Source of the DNA: an uncultured Clostridia bacterium
GTDB lineage: Bacteria > Bacillota > Clostridia > Christensenellales > Aristaeellaceae
Reading direction: 5' to 3'
Length of the DNA: 33,696 bases
Assembly: GCA_934631055.1 (NCBI GenBank)
Contig: CAKTXP010000009.1
Location: 1 to 33,696 of the forward strand
The position numbers were made by a program, and so were the translations under genes. The notes below the pieces were generated by a model. The model had not been told where the DNA came from, ran no database searches, and saw nothing but the letters and a program-made list of their open reading frames with translations. Shown here piece after piece: positions 15,037 through 23,721 of this stretch. Position 1 is the first letter of the stretch; every line of letters starts with the position of its first letter.

Positions 15037-17079
15037 ATGAGCGAAAAAGACGAACAGGTTCAGCAAGCTGTTTCGCAGACTCCGGAAAAGAAAAAGCGCC
15101 CCGGGAAGAAGAAGCGCGGCAGATTTGGAAGAGCGGTGCGCAAGACGATTAGGATCATCGTCGTTGTGGCAGTCGTCTGCGGCGCGGGCTTATTCGGCTT
15201 GAAAGCCTATATCAACAAGCAGGCGGAGAGCAGCGACAGCACCAGCTATTCCCGCGCGGTTGTGACCCGCGGCGCGCTGGAGGAAACGGTCTACGGCTCC
15301 GGCACGACGTCCGCGCGCAACCAGACGAACGTGCTGGCGGAGGCGGAAGGCACGCTGACCGACCTGCGCGTCAGCGTGGGCGACGAGGTCAAGGCGGGCG
15401 ATATCCTCGCCGTGCTGACCAACGCGGATCTTGACGATACCATCACCGACGCGGAATTCAGCCTTTGGGAACTGGACGATACCATTCTGGATACGTCCGC
15501 CGGTTCCAAGGTGACGACCATCGAAGCGCCGGCGGCTGGCCGCGTGATGGCGATCTACGCCGAGGCAGGCGACGATGCGCTGGCGGTATTCCGCAGAGAA
15601 GGCGCGCTGGCAATCATCTCCACCGACGGCAGGATGAAGGTCGAGCTGGACGATGTGGATACCGCGTCCGGCGTGTCGCTGGGCGAAAAGCTCATCGTGA
15701 CCGGCGAGACCTTCATCGCGGAAGGCACGGTTATCGATCTGACCCGTCAGGGAACCTGCCTGACGCTGACCATTCAGGACGACAGCCTGCCGATGGGCGA
15801 AACGGTGACCGTTACGCGGCAGAACGGCACGGTGCTTGGCACGAGTACGCTGGAGGTCAACAAACCGATGGCGGTCTCTTCCTACGGCGGAACGATCGAA
15901 AGCGTGCGGGTCAAGGTCGGCGATACGGTCAAGCGCGCGGATACGCTCTTTAAACTGAAGGATTCCCCGCTGACGCTCAAGATCGAGAACCTGCGGCTTC
16001 AGCGCGAAGCGGCGGCGAAGTCGCTGGAAGAAGCCAAGGCACAGAGAGAGAATCTAATCGTCGTCGCGCCGTGCGACGGAACCATCGCGTCGCTGAACGT
16101 CAGCGAGGGCGACGAGATCAACAGCGGCGCGCTGCTCTGCTCCATTCTGGAAGGCGAGGACATGAACCTGACCATCGCCGTTGACGAGCTGGACGTCGTG
16201 GAGGTCGAAGTGGGGCAGAAGGTGAAGATCACCGTCGATGCGCTCTCCGACGCGGAGATGGACGGCGAGGTCTACAAGATCGCGCCGGTTGGCAGCAATT
16301 CCGGCGGCGTGACGACGTATGACGTCGAGCTGACGTTCGACGCGGCGGGAACCGGCGTGCGTTCGGGCATGAACGCGACGGGCGAGATCACGGTTGCGTC
16401 TACGGACAGCACGCTCTATGTGCCGGTCGAAGCGCTGATGACCATCGGCAACGACACCTATCTGATGGTGGAAGATTCGACCGGCACGACGGGCGCGGCG
16501 CAGAGCGCTCCGGATCTGAGCGGCATGCCGGACATGAGCAATATGCCGCAGGGCGGAAACATGCCCGATATGAGCGGCATGCCGCAGAATGGAAATATGC
16601 CTGATTTCAGCGGCTCCTTCGGCGGACAGAGCGGCGATACGTCCTCTTCCGGCGGACAGGCGGCGGATGATGCGAGCGCCGATGCCGCTGATGCCGATAC
16701 CAATGCCGACGCGCAGAACCGCGGCAGCCGCGGCGGGCGCATGCAGACGGCTGAGACGACAGAAACGACTGAAGAGAACGGCTTCATCGCCGCCGCTAAG
16801 AAGCTGTACAGCGGCGTGATGGAGTGGCTGTACGCCGACGTGAATACGCAGTCTCAGGTCACCGGTTCGCTGGTCAAGGTCACGACCGGCATGCAGAACG
16901 ACGACTATGTCGAGATCCTTTCCGGCGTGTCGGAGGGCGACGTCGTCCTCTATACGGGCAGCAGCTCTTCCTCGTCCTCGAACATGATGATGGGTATGAT
17001 GACCATGGGCGGCAGCGTCAACTTCGATAACGGCGGAAGCCGCGGCGGCAATATGGGCGGCGGCCCCGGCGGCTTCTAA
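15037..17079 (+). CDS. Efflux adaptor (MacA/HlyD-like membrane-fusion family), long form with Met/Gly-rich segments
   Basis: A 680-residue membrane-anchored adaptor with a very basic cytoplasmic start and a TM at about 38-59. Extracellular biotinyl-lipoyl-like segments follow (AEGTLTDLRVSVGDEVKAGD; GGTIESVRVKVGDTVKRAD; CDGTIASLNVSEGDEINSG), with a short helical hairpin near 320-340 and beta-barrel regions. A Met/Gly/Asn/Asp-rich insertion with repeated MPDMS-like units lies at about 493-535, an acidic Ala/Asp stretch follows, and the C-terminus is Ser/Met/Gly-rich (NMMMGMMTMGG, then GGGPGGF). It heads a four-gene operon with a MacB-type ATPase and permease and a second adaptor. In Gram-positives such adaptors act with MacB-like proteins without an outer membrane channel. 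The ATG at 15037 follows GGAGG and TGAGG. The substrate is unknown. Confidence 0.9.
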   Translation: MSEKDEQVQQAVSQTPEKKKRPGKKKRGRFGRAVRKTIRIIVVVAVVCGAGLFGLKAYINKQAESSDSTSYSRAVVTRGALEETVYGSGTTSARNQTNVLAEAEGTLTDLRVSVGDEVKAGDILAVLTNADLDDTITDAEFSLWELDDTILDTSAGSKVTTIEAPAAGRVMAIYAEAGDDALAVFRREGALAIISTDGRMKVELDDVDTASGVSLGEKLIVTGETFIAEGTVIDLTRQGTCLTLTIQDDSLPMGETVTVTRQNGTVLGTSTLEVNKPMAVSSYGGTIESVRVKVGDTVKRADTLFKLKDSPLTLKIENLRLQREAAAKSLEEAKAQRENLIVVAPCDGTIASLNVSEGDEINSGALLCSILEGEDMNLTIAVDELDVVEVEVGQKVKITVDALSDAEMDGEVYKIAPVGSNSGGVTTYDVELTFDAAGTGVRSGMNATGEITVASTDSTLYVPVEALMTIGNDTYLMVEDSTGTTGAAQSAPDLSGMPDMSNMPQGGNMPDMSGMPQNGNMPDFSGSFGGQSGDTSSSGGQAADDASADAADADTNADAQNRGSRGGRMQTAETTETTEENGFIAAAKKLYSGVMEWLYADVNTQSQVTGSLVKVTTGMQNDDYVEILSGVSEGDVVLYTGSSSSSSSNMMMGMMTMGGSVNFDNGGSRGGNMGGGPGGF

Positions 17080-17091
17080 GGGGGGATACGC

Positions 17092-17781
17092 ATGATCAGA
17101 ATGAAAGGCATCCGCAAGGAATACCACATGGGCGACAATGTGCTTGCCGCGCTGGACGGCGTGGATATCCATATCAAGCCGCACGAGTTCGTTTCTATCA
17201 TCGGTCCTTCCGGTTCGGGCAAATCAACGCTGATGAACATCATCGGCTGTCTGGATACCGCGGACGAGGGAACGTATTATCTGGATGGGCAGGAGATCGA
17301 CGACTATTCCGAAGACGAGTTGGCGGATATCCGCGGGCGCAAGATCGGCTTCATCTTTCAGCAGTTCAATCTGCTGCCCAAGCTGACCGCGCAGGAGAAC
17401 GTTGAGCTTCCGCTCATCTATCAGGGCATGTCCGCCAGCAGACGGCACGCCCGAAGCGAAGAAGTGCTTGAGCGCGTCGGTCTGCTCGACCGTATGGATC
17501 ATAAGCCGACCGAGCTTTCCGGCGGCCAGCAGCAGCGCGTGGCGATCGCAAGGGCGCTGGCGGGCAATCCGTCGCTGCTCCTTGCCGACGAACCGACCGG
17601 AAACCTCGATTCGCGGACCGGCGCGGACGTCATGAAGCTGTTTCACGAGCTGCATGAAGCGGGCAACACCATTGTGCTCATCACGCATGACGCAAAGATT
17701 GCTGCGCAGACGCCCCGCGCCATCCACATCCACGACGGGCGCGTGCTTGAGCCAGCGGATGAAAACGAGGTGGTGATCTGA
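17092..17781 (+). CDS. MacB-type ABC transporter ATP-binding protein (LolD/MacB family)
   Basis: A 229-residue ATPase: Walker A GPSGSGKST at about 38-46, Q-loop in FIFQQFNLLPKLTAQENVELP, signature LSGGQQQRVAIARAL, Walker B LLLADEPTGNLDS and H-loop ITHD. The FQQFNLLPKLTA and DEPTGNLD wording is typical of the MacB/LolD group that powers mechanotransmission export. The ATG at 17092 follows AAGGGGGG. It lies 12 bases after the adaptor gene and overlaps the permease gene by one base (TGATG), so coupled translation is expected. Confidence 0.96.
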   Translation: MIRMKGIRKEYHMGDNVLAALDGVDIHIKPHEFVSIIGPSGSGKSTLMNIIGCLDTADEGTYYLDGQEIDDYSEDELADIRGRKIGFIFQQFNLLPKLTAQENVELPLIYQGMSASRRHARSEEVLERVGLLDRMDHKPTELSGGQQQRVAIARALAGNPSLLLADEPTGNLDSRTGADVMKLFHELHEAGNTIVLITHDAKIAAQTPRAIHIHDGRVLEPADENEVVI

Positions 17782-19010
17782 TGCAGTTCACGCAGACGAT
17801 TTCCATGGCGTTCAAGGCGATATCCGGCAACAAGATCCGCACGTTCCTGACGATGCTCGGCGTCATCATCGGCGTCATGAGCGTCATCGTCCTGATCGCC
17901 ATCGGGCAGGGAACGACCGCCTCCGTGACGGAATCTATTTCGTCCATGGGTACGAACCTGCTGACCGTCACCATCCAGACCCGGCGCGTCGGAGGCTTTG
18001 GAGGCTTCGGAGGATTTGGCGGCTTTGGCGGGAGTTCTTCCTCCAAAGGCACAGTCATTTTGACGCTGGATGACATCCTTTCGCTGGAGGATGACGCGTC
18101 CATCCAGTATGTTTCCCCGACGACCAGCGGCAGTCTGACCGTCAAGGCGGGCAGCACGAACACGAGCGCGACCGTCATGGGCGTGCTTCCAGCGTACGCC
18201 AGCATCGTCAATCAGGGCGTGCAGTCCGGTCGATACATCATCGACGCGGATGTGGATAACCGCAGCGCGGTCTGCGTCATCGGTCCGGATCTGGCGGAGG
18301 ATCTCTTCGGCACGACGAACGTCGTAGGCAATACGCTGCATATTGACGGGCGCAAATTCCGCATCGTCGGCGTACTGGAAAGCAAAGGCACGTCCATGGG
18401 CGGCAGCTCGGACGATACGCTCATCCTGCCGTTCACGCTGGCGCAGCGCATGCTCGATTCGACGACGATCTCCTCAATCTATCTTTCCGCGGTCGATTCC
18501 GCGAGCGTCGATACGGCGCAGGAAGTCGTCGAGAATTTCCTCTACAAGAAATATCAGAACGACAGCACCTATTCCGTCATGAACCAGACGCAGATGCTGG
18601 AGACGGCGAACGAAACGGCAAGTACGCTCTCCCTGATGCTCGGCGGCATCGCGGGCATCTCGCTGCTCGTCGGCGGCATTGGCATCATGAACATCATGCT
18701 CGTCTCCGTCACGGAGCGCACGCGCGAGATCGGCATCCGCAAAGCCATCGGCGCGAAACGGCGCGATATCCTGCTGCAATTCCTCATCGAGTCCATCGTC
18801 ATTTCCGGCATGGGCGGTCTGCTGGGGCTTGCGCTGGGCTATGCGCTGATGCGCGTGCTGGCGGATGTGCTGGGCATGTCGCTGAGCATGAGCATCGGCG
18901 TGGCAGAGCTGGCGATCGGCTTCTCGATGGCGGTCGGTGTCATCTTCGGACTGTACCCCGCAAACAAGGCGAGCAAGCTCAAACCTATCGACGCATTGCA
19001 TTATGACTGA
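17781..19010 (+). CDS. MacB-type ABC transporter permease (MacB_PCD and FtsX domains)
   Basis: A 409-residue permease with the MacB topology: TM1 at about 22-44 (TFLTMLGVIIGVMSVIVLIA), a large extracellular domain, then three TMs in the C-terminal FtsX domain (ISLLVGGIGIMNIMLVSVTERTREIG is interrupted here at residue 20 of the motif; IRKAIGAKRRDILLQF follows). Only one TM precedes the large domain and three follow, as in MacB, and the ATPase is a separate gene. An unusual run of four Phe-Gly-Gly units followed by four Ser sits at about residues 70-85 in the extracellular domain. It lies between the ATPase and the second adaptor, and likely forms the homodimeric core of the exporter. Confidence 0.95.
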   Translation: MQFTQTISMAFKAISGNKIRTFLTMLGVIIGVMSVIVLIAIGQGTTASVTESISSMGTNLLTVTIQTRRVGGFGGFGGFGGFGGSSSSKGTVILTLDDILSLEDDASIQYVSPTTSGSLTVKAGSTNTSATVMGVLPAYASIVNQGVQSGRYIIDADVDNRSAVCVIGPDLAEDLFGTTNVVGNTLHIDGRKFRIVGVLESKGTSMGGSSDDTLILPFTLAQRMLDSTTISSIYLSAVDSASVDTAQEVVENFLYKKYQNDSTYSVMNQTQMLETANETASTLSLMLGGIAGISLLVGGIGIMNIMLVSVTERTREIGIRKAIGAKRRDILLQFLIESIVISGMGGLLGLALGYALMRVLADVLGMSLSMSIGVAELAIGFSMAVGVIFGLYPANKASKLKPIDALHYD

Positions 19011-19030
19011 GCGCGGAGGAGGCGGCACGA

Positions 19031-20620
19031 ATGGAACATAAGGAAAGCGCCGCAAGACAGGCGCTCAGGAAAAAACGCGCGCGCAGAAAAGCCGTGCGCG
19101 CATTCTTTACGCTGCTCGGCGCTGCGGCGGTCTGCGCGCTGGCGGCGTGCGTGGTCGTCCCCGTGATGCGGAAAGGGCAGGAGGATACGGCCGTTCAGGC
19201 GGAGACCACGACGGCGCAGGCGGAGATCGAAACGATCCGCAAGACGGTATTTGGCTCGGGTGAAGTTCAGCCTGTCAGCCAGCCCGGCGTCTATGCGGAG
19301 ACGGACGGCGAGGTCGGCGAAGTCCTCGTCGAGGTCGGCGACAGCGTGAAGGCGGGCGACATTGTGATGCGCTTGCAGGACAGCGAACTGGACGCGGAGA
19401 TCAGCCAGCTTGAATACGATGTGCAGACCGCACAGGCTGCCGTTGAGGACACGGAAACGCATACGAAATACGTCTACAAGCAGCTCTACGACGAGGAAGG
19501 CGACCCGCGCTTTGACGTCAATACGAACGAGCCGCTGCTGGGCAAATTCTCCAACGAGGTCACGATCAGCGCGCCCGTCTCAGGCGTCATCAAAGCGATC
19601 TACATCAAGGAGGGCGACGACGCGCTGGCGGTCTACCGCGAAAAAGGCGCGGTAATGATCATCTCCACAGACGGACGGATGAAGGTCGAGCTGAGCGAAC
19701 TCTCCGGCGAATTGCTGGAGCTGGGGCAGAGCGTTTCGGTCAAGGGCAGGAATGTCGACGCGGTAGGAACGGTTGTCAGCCTGACGCGGCGCGGCACGGA
19801 AGCGACGATACAGATCGACAGCGACGAATATAATCTGGACGTTCCCGTGACCGTTTACACGCTGGAGGGCGAGACGGTCGGCGAAGGCACGCTTGAACTC
19901 AACAAGCCGATGGCGGTTTCCGCTTACGGCGGAACCATCAAGGGCATTACCGTCGAGGTCGGCGATACCTGCGAACGCGAGGACGTGCTGGCGCGGCTGG
20001 TTTGGGACGAGATGCCGCTGTATCTGGATAATGCTTCCGTCCTGCGGGACTACGAAAAGGCGCTCGTCGAGCTGGAAGCGGCATATGCGAAACGCGACGC
20101 GCTGACGGTCGTCGCGCCGTGCGACGGCGTGATCTCCGCCGTCGAGGTGTCGAAGGGCGACAAGGTCAAAAGCGGCGCAAAGCTGCTGACGCTCGTTGAG
20201 GACGGCACGGAGATGACGCTGACCCTTTCGGTCGATGAGCTGGATATCCTGAGCGTCGAGAAGGGACAGGAGGCGGAACTCTCCATTGATGCGCTCCCCG
20301 ACGCAGAATTGACCGGCACAGTTGAAAAAATCGCGCCGCTGGGCAATGCCGAAAGCAGCGTGACGACCTATGACGTGACGATCACGCTGAATGGCTCGGA
20401 TGAACGCGTTAAGGGCGGCATGAACGTCTCCGGCAGTATCGTCGTCAAGACGGTGGAGGATGAGCTGACCATTCCGACCGACGCGTTGAAAAAAGACGAT
20501 ACCGGCTACTATGTGACGCTGGAAGGCGGACAGACCCGCCATGTTTCCCTCGGCGTGATGACCGACGACAGGACGCAGATCGTCAGCGGGCTGTCGGAGG
20601 GAGAAACTATCGTCTATTGA
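19031..20620 (+). CDS. Second efflux adaptor (MacA/HlyD-like), short paralogue
   Basis: A 529-residue adaptor clearly paralogous to the one at 15037. Shared landmarks include the VGDSVKAGDI lipoyl turn, a DDALAV(Y/F)R motif, IISTDGRMKVEL, ELNKPMAVSAYGGTIKG, VVAPCDG and VDELDI. It has a basic N-terminus with a TM at about 20-45. It lacks the Met/Gly-rich insertion and the Gly-rich tail of the first adaptor and ends with SEGETIVY. The ATG at 19031 follows GGAGGAGG. It is the last gene of the operon, directly before a strong terminator. Two different adaptors for one MacB pair suggest a mixed adaptor ring or alternative adaptors; this is inference. Confidence 0.9.
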   Translation: MEHKESAARQALRKKRARRKAVRAFFTLLGAAAVCALAACVVVPVMRKGQEDTAVQAETTTAQAEIETIRKTVFGSGEVQPVSQPGVYAETDGEVGEVLVEVGDSVKAGDIVMRLQDSELDAEISQLEYDVQTAQAAVEDTETHTKYVYKQLYDEEGDPRFDVNTNEPLLGKFSNEVTISAPVSGVIKAIYIKEGDDALAVYREKGAVMIISTDGRMKVELSELSGELLELGQSVSVKGRNVDAVGTVVSLTRRGTEATIQIDSDEYNLDVPVTVYTLEGETVGEGTLELNKPMAVSAYGGTIKGITVEVGDTCEREDVLARLVWDEMPLYLDNASVLRDYEKALVELEAAYAKRDALTVVAPCDGVISAVEVSKGDKVKSGAKLLTLVEDGTEMTLTLSVDELDILSVEKGQEAELSIDALPDAELTGTVEKIAPLGNAESSVTTYDVTITLNGSDERVKGGMNVSGSIVVKTVEDELTIPTDALKKDDTGYYVTLEGGQTRHVSLGVMTDDRTQIVSGLSEGETIVY

Positions 20621-20635
20621 AAAATGGCATAAAAT

Positions 20636-20686
20636 ACCACGCGGTGCGCAGCCCTGATAAGAGGGGAGGCGCGCCGCGTGGTTTTT
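20636..20686 (+). terminator. Rho-independent terminator of the MacAB-like operon
   Basis: ACCACGCGGTGCGC (20636-20649) pairs with GCGCGCCGCGTGGT (20669-20682) with one G-U pair, followed by TTTTT. It begins 15 bases after the last stop codon. Confidence 0.85.
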
Positions 20687-20697
20687 CGTTATGCGGT

Positions 20698-21081
20698 TTA
20701 TTCCTCATCCAGCGTCTCGAACGCGCTGAATTCGATATCTTCGATCTTCAAGACCTGCTTTTCGCCGTTGATGCCGTCGTTAATATAGACCAGCGCATAG
20801 CTCGGCTGGGCGTCCGGAACGACGAGGGTCTTTTCGCAAAGCAGGCAGTAATTCATGCCCGCGACGACCTGACTGCCCAGCAACGCGACAGGCTTGTAGA
20901 CGCAGCCCTCACGCCCTTCCATTGCGGCGTTGAAGGCGTCCAGAACATCCTGGGGGATATCGGTCGGGTTTTCTACGTTGGCGAACCAGCCGCCGACAAG
21001 AGGCTCTTCGGCGAGCGCAGGGAAAACGAAGGAAGAGAGAAGCAGCGCGGAGAGCGCGAGGATAGAAGCAAACTTTTTCAT
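20698..21081 (-). CDS. Secreted cystatin-like protein
   Basis: A 127-residue secreted protein. A signal peptide ends near PALA (residue 24). The mature part starts with a Gly-Gly-Trp at 30-32 and contains QVVAGMNY at 71-78. In cystatins an N-terminal Gly and the QxVxG loop form the protease-binding edge. A helix (PQDVLDAFNAAME) lies between them, as expected for the cystatin fold, and the C-terminal strands follow (YALVYINDG, KQVLKIEDIEF). The third cystatin contact, a Pro-Trp hairpin, is not evident. The ATG at 21081 follows AAAGGA by about 9 bases; the upstream TTG in the same frame lies on that site. It appears monocistronic. Protease inhibition is an inference from the motifs. Confidence 0.8.
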   Translation of the reverse strand: MKKFASILALSALLLSSFVFPALAEEPLVGGWFANVENPTDIPQDVLDAFNAAMEGREGCVYKPVALLGSQVVAGMNYCLLCEKTLVVPDAQPSYALVYINDGINGEKQVLKIEDIEFSAFETLDEE

Positions 21082-21248
21082 AAAAAATCGTCCTTTCAAT
21101 GCGTTGTGAATGATACAGCCGACATCGCGTCGGTTTGTTTACATCCATTAGACGCATGAATGGACGATTCGGTTCCTGAAAAATGGAAAACTATTTTCTC
21201 TTTTTCGGCTCAGACAGTTTGGCGCAGGTCGCCAAGAGAAGTATAACA

Positions 21249-21276
21249 CAAAAAGAGCGCCCAAACGACGCTCTTC
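21249..21276 (-). terminator. Rho-independent terminator of the DMT transporter gene
   Basis: Read on the minus strand, AAGAGCG pairs with CGCTCTT around a 9-base loop and is followed by a T-run. It starts about 24 bases after the transporter stop. The rest of the gap to the cystatin-like gene shows only a small CCGAC/GTCGG hairpin near 21119-21133. Confidence 0.7.
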
Positions 21277-21299
21277 TTTTGCTTTTTGCTTTTTTGCGA

Positions 21300-22208
21300 T
21301 TACATATCGAATACGCCCATGATGACGATGCCGATAAAGACGGTCAGGATGGCGGCGTAATGCTTGGCGCTCAGCTTTTCCTTCAGGAAGATGCGGCTCC
21401 AAAGCACGGATGCGGCGCAGTAGGAGGAGATGATTGGCGCGCTCATGGCGACGTGCGCGTTATCCGCCAGCGCATAGATGTAGAAGAACTGACCAATGGT
21501 CTCGCAGACGGCGCCGATGTACTTCGGCGCTTCCGAACGCGGCGTCAGCTTTTCATGCTTGACGAAAATGACGTATGCGCCCGCAATCAGACCGGCGACA
21601 AGGAAGGTCAGCTCGTAGGCGACGTTTGCGGAATCCTCGTTCAGCGTTTCCAGAACAAGGCTGTCGGCGAACGTGCCAGCCGCATCGAGGATGCAGTAGG
21701 CGATTGGCAGGAGCAGCGCCAGGAAGGACTTGGCGTATTTATGGTTGCTCGCCTGCTGACGGGCGGCGCGCAGCTCGTCGTCCTCGGTCGCTTCGGTGAT
21801 GCCCAGCGCGACGACACCGATGGCGACCAGCGCGATGGCGACCAGCTGCCAGACGTTCATATCGCCGATGCCCGCGGTCGCGATGGTCAGGATAGCGACC
21901 AGCGCGCCGGAGGAATTACAGATCGGGGAAGAGATCGACAGCTCGATATACCGCAGACCGATGTAGCCCATCGCCATGGAGACGATGTACAGCAGGGAAA
22001 CCGGCAGGTAGGTCATGATGATCTGCATATTGATCTCGACGCCGCCGATGAAGATCTCATAGCAGGCGTGCAGACCCATGACGATACCGACCGCCATGAC
22101 CATCTTCAGGTGAGCGGTCTTGTCGTCGGCTTCGCGGCAGCCGATTTTGGAAAACAGGTCAGAGCCGCTCCAGCAGAGCAGCGCGATAATAGAAAACCAA
22201 AACCACAT
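21300..22208 (-). CDS. EamA/DMT-superfamily transporter
   Basis: A 302-residue membrane protein with about ten hydrophobic segments arranged as two five-helix halves. The first half ends near residue 135 (VALGIT), followed by a charged cytoplasmic loop (EATEDDELRAARQQ) and the second half (FLALLLPIAYCILDAAGTF onward). Conserved-looking features of the family are the WSGSDLFSK start in helix 1 and the SPIISSYCAASVLWSRIFLKEKL region in the second EamA repeat. The ATG at 22208 follows GAGAGG. The substrate is unknown; family members move sugars, amino acids or nucleotide-related metabolites. It lies downstream of the YnbB-like gene on the same strand, separated by a repeat element. Confidence 0.92.
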   Translation of the reverse strand: MWFWFSIIALLCWSGSDLFSKIGCREADDKTAHLKMVMAVGIVMGLHACYEIFIGGVEINMQIIMTYLPVSLLYIVSMAMGYIGLRYIELSISSPICNSSGALVAILTIATAGIGDMNVWQLVAIALVAIGVVALGITEATEDDELRAARQQASNHKYAKSFLALLLPIAYCILDAAGTFADSLVLETLNEDSANVAYELTFLVAGLIAGAYVIFVKHEKLTPRSEAPKYIGAVCETIGQFFYIYALADNAHVAMSAPIISSYCAASVLWSRIFLKEKLSAKHYAAILTVFIGIVIMGVFDM

Positions 22209-22307
22209 AAATACCTCTCAAAAATATGAAATTTTATTAAAAAGGAACGATTGTTGATCTGCCTTAAACCCTGACAGGGAAGCTTGTTCTCTGTACTCTT
22301 GCTCTTC

Positions 22308-22417
22308 ATTTATCGCTTTGCGATAAATGGGGGAATGAGTTTGTTCAAACCGCCGCGAAGCGAAGAGGGGAGTCTGAGGGATACTATCCCTCAGCGGGGC
22401 TTGGGGCAGAGCCCCAA
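22308..22417 (-). repeat. Composite three-hairpin element, complete copy
   Basis: Hairpin 1 is ATTTATCGC-ttt-GCGATAAAT (22308-22328). Hairpin 2 is a 21-base palindrome with arms CTGAGGGATA and TATCCCTCAG around a central C (22374-22394). Hairpin 3 is TTGGGGC-aga-GCCCCAA (22401-22417). Hairpin 3 starts 12 bases after the stop of the minus-strand YnbB-like gene. The spacer includes CCGCCGCGAAGCGAAG, also found in the copy at 26255. Confidence 0.75.
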
Positions 22418-22429
22418 CCGTCACCCTTT

Positions 22430-23710
22430 TTACAGCGTTACAAGCCCTGCTTCGACCAGCTTTTGCAGGCTCATCAGGATGCCGAGCTTGGCATGCACCC
22501 ACGTCAGACCGCCCTGGAAATAGACCGCATATGGCGGACGGATCGGACCGTCGGCGGAAAGCTCGATGGAAGAGCCCTGAATGAACGCGCCCGCAGCCAT
22601 GATGACCTTGCTGTCATAGCCCGGCATGTCCCACGGAAGCGGCGTCACATAGCTGTCCACCGGTGCAGCCGCCTGAATGCCGCGGCAGAAAGCGATCATC
22701 GCTTCTTCGCTGCCCAGCTCGACCGCCTGAATGATGTCGTGGCGGGATTCCGTCGAATTCGGCACGACGCGGAAACCAAGCTTCTCGTAGACGTTCGCGG
22801 CAAAGATCGCGCCCTTGAGCGCGCCGGAGACGACCGTCGGCGCAAGGAAGAAGCCCTGATACAGCGAGGTCATCAGACCGAGGTTTGCGCCGACTTCCTG
22901 ACCCAGACCAGGAGCGGAAAGGCGGTAGGCGCAGCGGTCTACGCAGGTCTTCGTGCCGCAGATATAGCCGCCGATGGGCGCCAGTCCGCCGCCCGGATTC
23001 TTGATGAGCGAACCGACGATCATGTCCGCTCCGACGTCGCTGGGCTCAATCGGCTCGACGAACTCGCCGTAGCAGTTATCCACCATGCAGATGATATTGG
23101 AGCGGATACCCTTGACAAAGGCGATCAGCTCGCCGATCTGCTTGACGGAGAGCGTCGGGCGGGTCGCATAGCCCTTGCTGCGCTGGATGGTGACGAGCTT
23201 GGTGCGCTCGTTGATGGCGCTTTTGACGCCCTCGTAGTCGATGGAGCCGTCCGCAAGGAGCGGGACTTCCGCATAGCTGACGCCGTATTCCTTCAGCGAG
23301 CAGGCGCTTTCGCGGATGCCGATGACTTCCTCCAGCGTGTCATACGGACGCCCGACGGGGGAAAGCAGCTCGTCGCCCGGCAGCAGGTTGGCGCTCAGGG
23401 CGATGGTCAGCGCATGCGTGCCGCAGGTGATCTGCGGGCGGACGAGCGCCGCTTCGGTATGGAAGCAGTCGGCGTAGACGCGCTCCAGCGTGTCGCGGCC
23501 GACATCGTTGTAGCCGTAGCCCGTCGTGCCGGCAAAACAGCCGACGTTGACGCGGTTCTTCTGCATGGCGGCGATGACCTTCGCCTGATTATACTCGGCG
23601 ATGCGGTCGATCTCGTCAAAGCGCGGACGCAGGGAAGTCAGGATCTCCTCGCCGAAGCGATAGACGGCTTCCGAAACGCCGAGCTGCTCAAAAACGTTCT
23701 CCTTATTCAT
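22430..23710 (-). CDS. Methionine gamma-lyase family protein (YnbB-like PLP enzyme)
   Basis: A 426-residue fold-type I PLP enzyme of the group often annotated as aluminium resistance protein or methionine gamma-lyase family. Features visible: a nucleotide-like PLP-phosphate loop around GTHALTIALSANLLPGD, the acidic DNCYGEF segment that contacts the pyridine nitrogen, and the likely Schiff-base Lys237 in GSLIKNPGGG. Most family proteins have an uncharacterised reaction. The ATG at 23710 is chosen because AAGGG lies 7 bases upstream. An ATG at 23725 overlaps the stop of the AbrB-type gene as ATGA and is the alternative; both imply coupling to that gene. The triple-hairpin element follows directly. 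Confidence 0.9.
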   Translation of the reverse strand: MNKENVFEQLGVSEAVYRFGEEILTSLRPRFDEIDRIAEYNQAKVIAAMQKNRVNVGCFAGTTGYGYNDVGRDTLERVYADCFHTEAALVRPQITCGTHALTIALSANLLPGDELLSPVGRPYDTLEEVIGIRESACSLKEYGVSYAEVPLLADGSIDYEGVKSAINERTKLVTIQRSKGYATRPTLSVKQIGELIAFVKGIRSNIICMVDNCYGEFVEPIEPSDVGADMIVGSLIKNPGGGLAPIGGYICGTKTCVDRCAYRLSAPGLGQEVGANLGLMTSLYQGFFLAPTVVSGALKGAIFAANVYEKLGFRVVPNSTESRHDIIQAVELGSEEAMIAFCRGIQAAAPVDSYVTPLPWDMPGYDSKVIMAAGAFIQGSSIELSADGPIRPPYAVYFQGGLTWVHAKLGILMSLQKLVEAGLVTL

Positions 23711-23721
23711 GACCTTACCCT

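Noticed and set aside
13509..15038. 509-codon minus-strand frame across the zinc-ribbon and phosphoesterase genes
   Set aside because: It is antisense to two well-supported genes, crosses a terminator and a repeat, and has no family resemblance.
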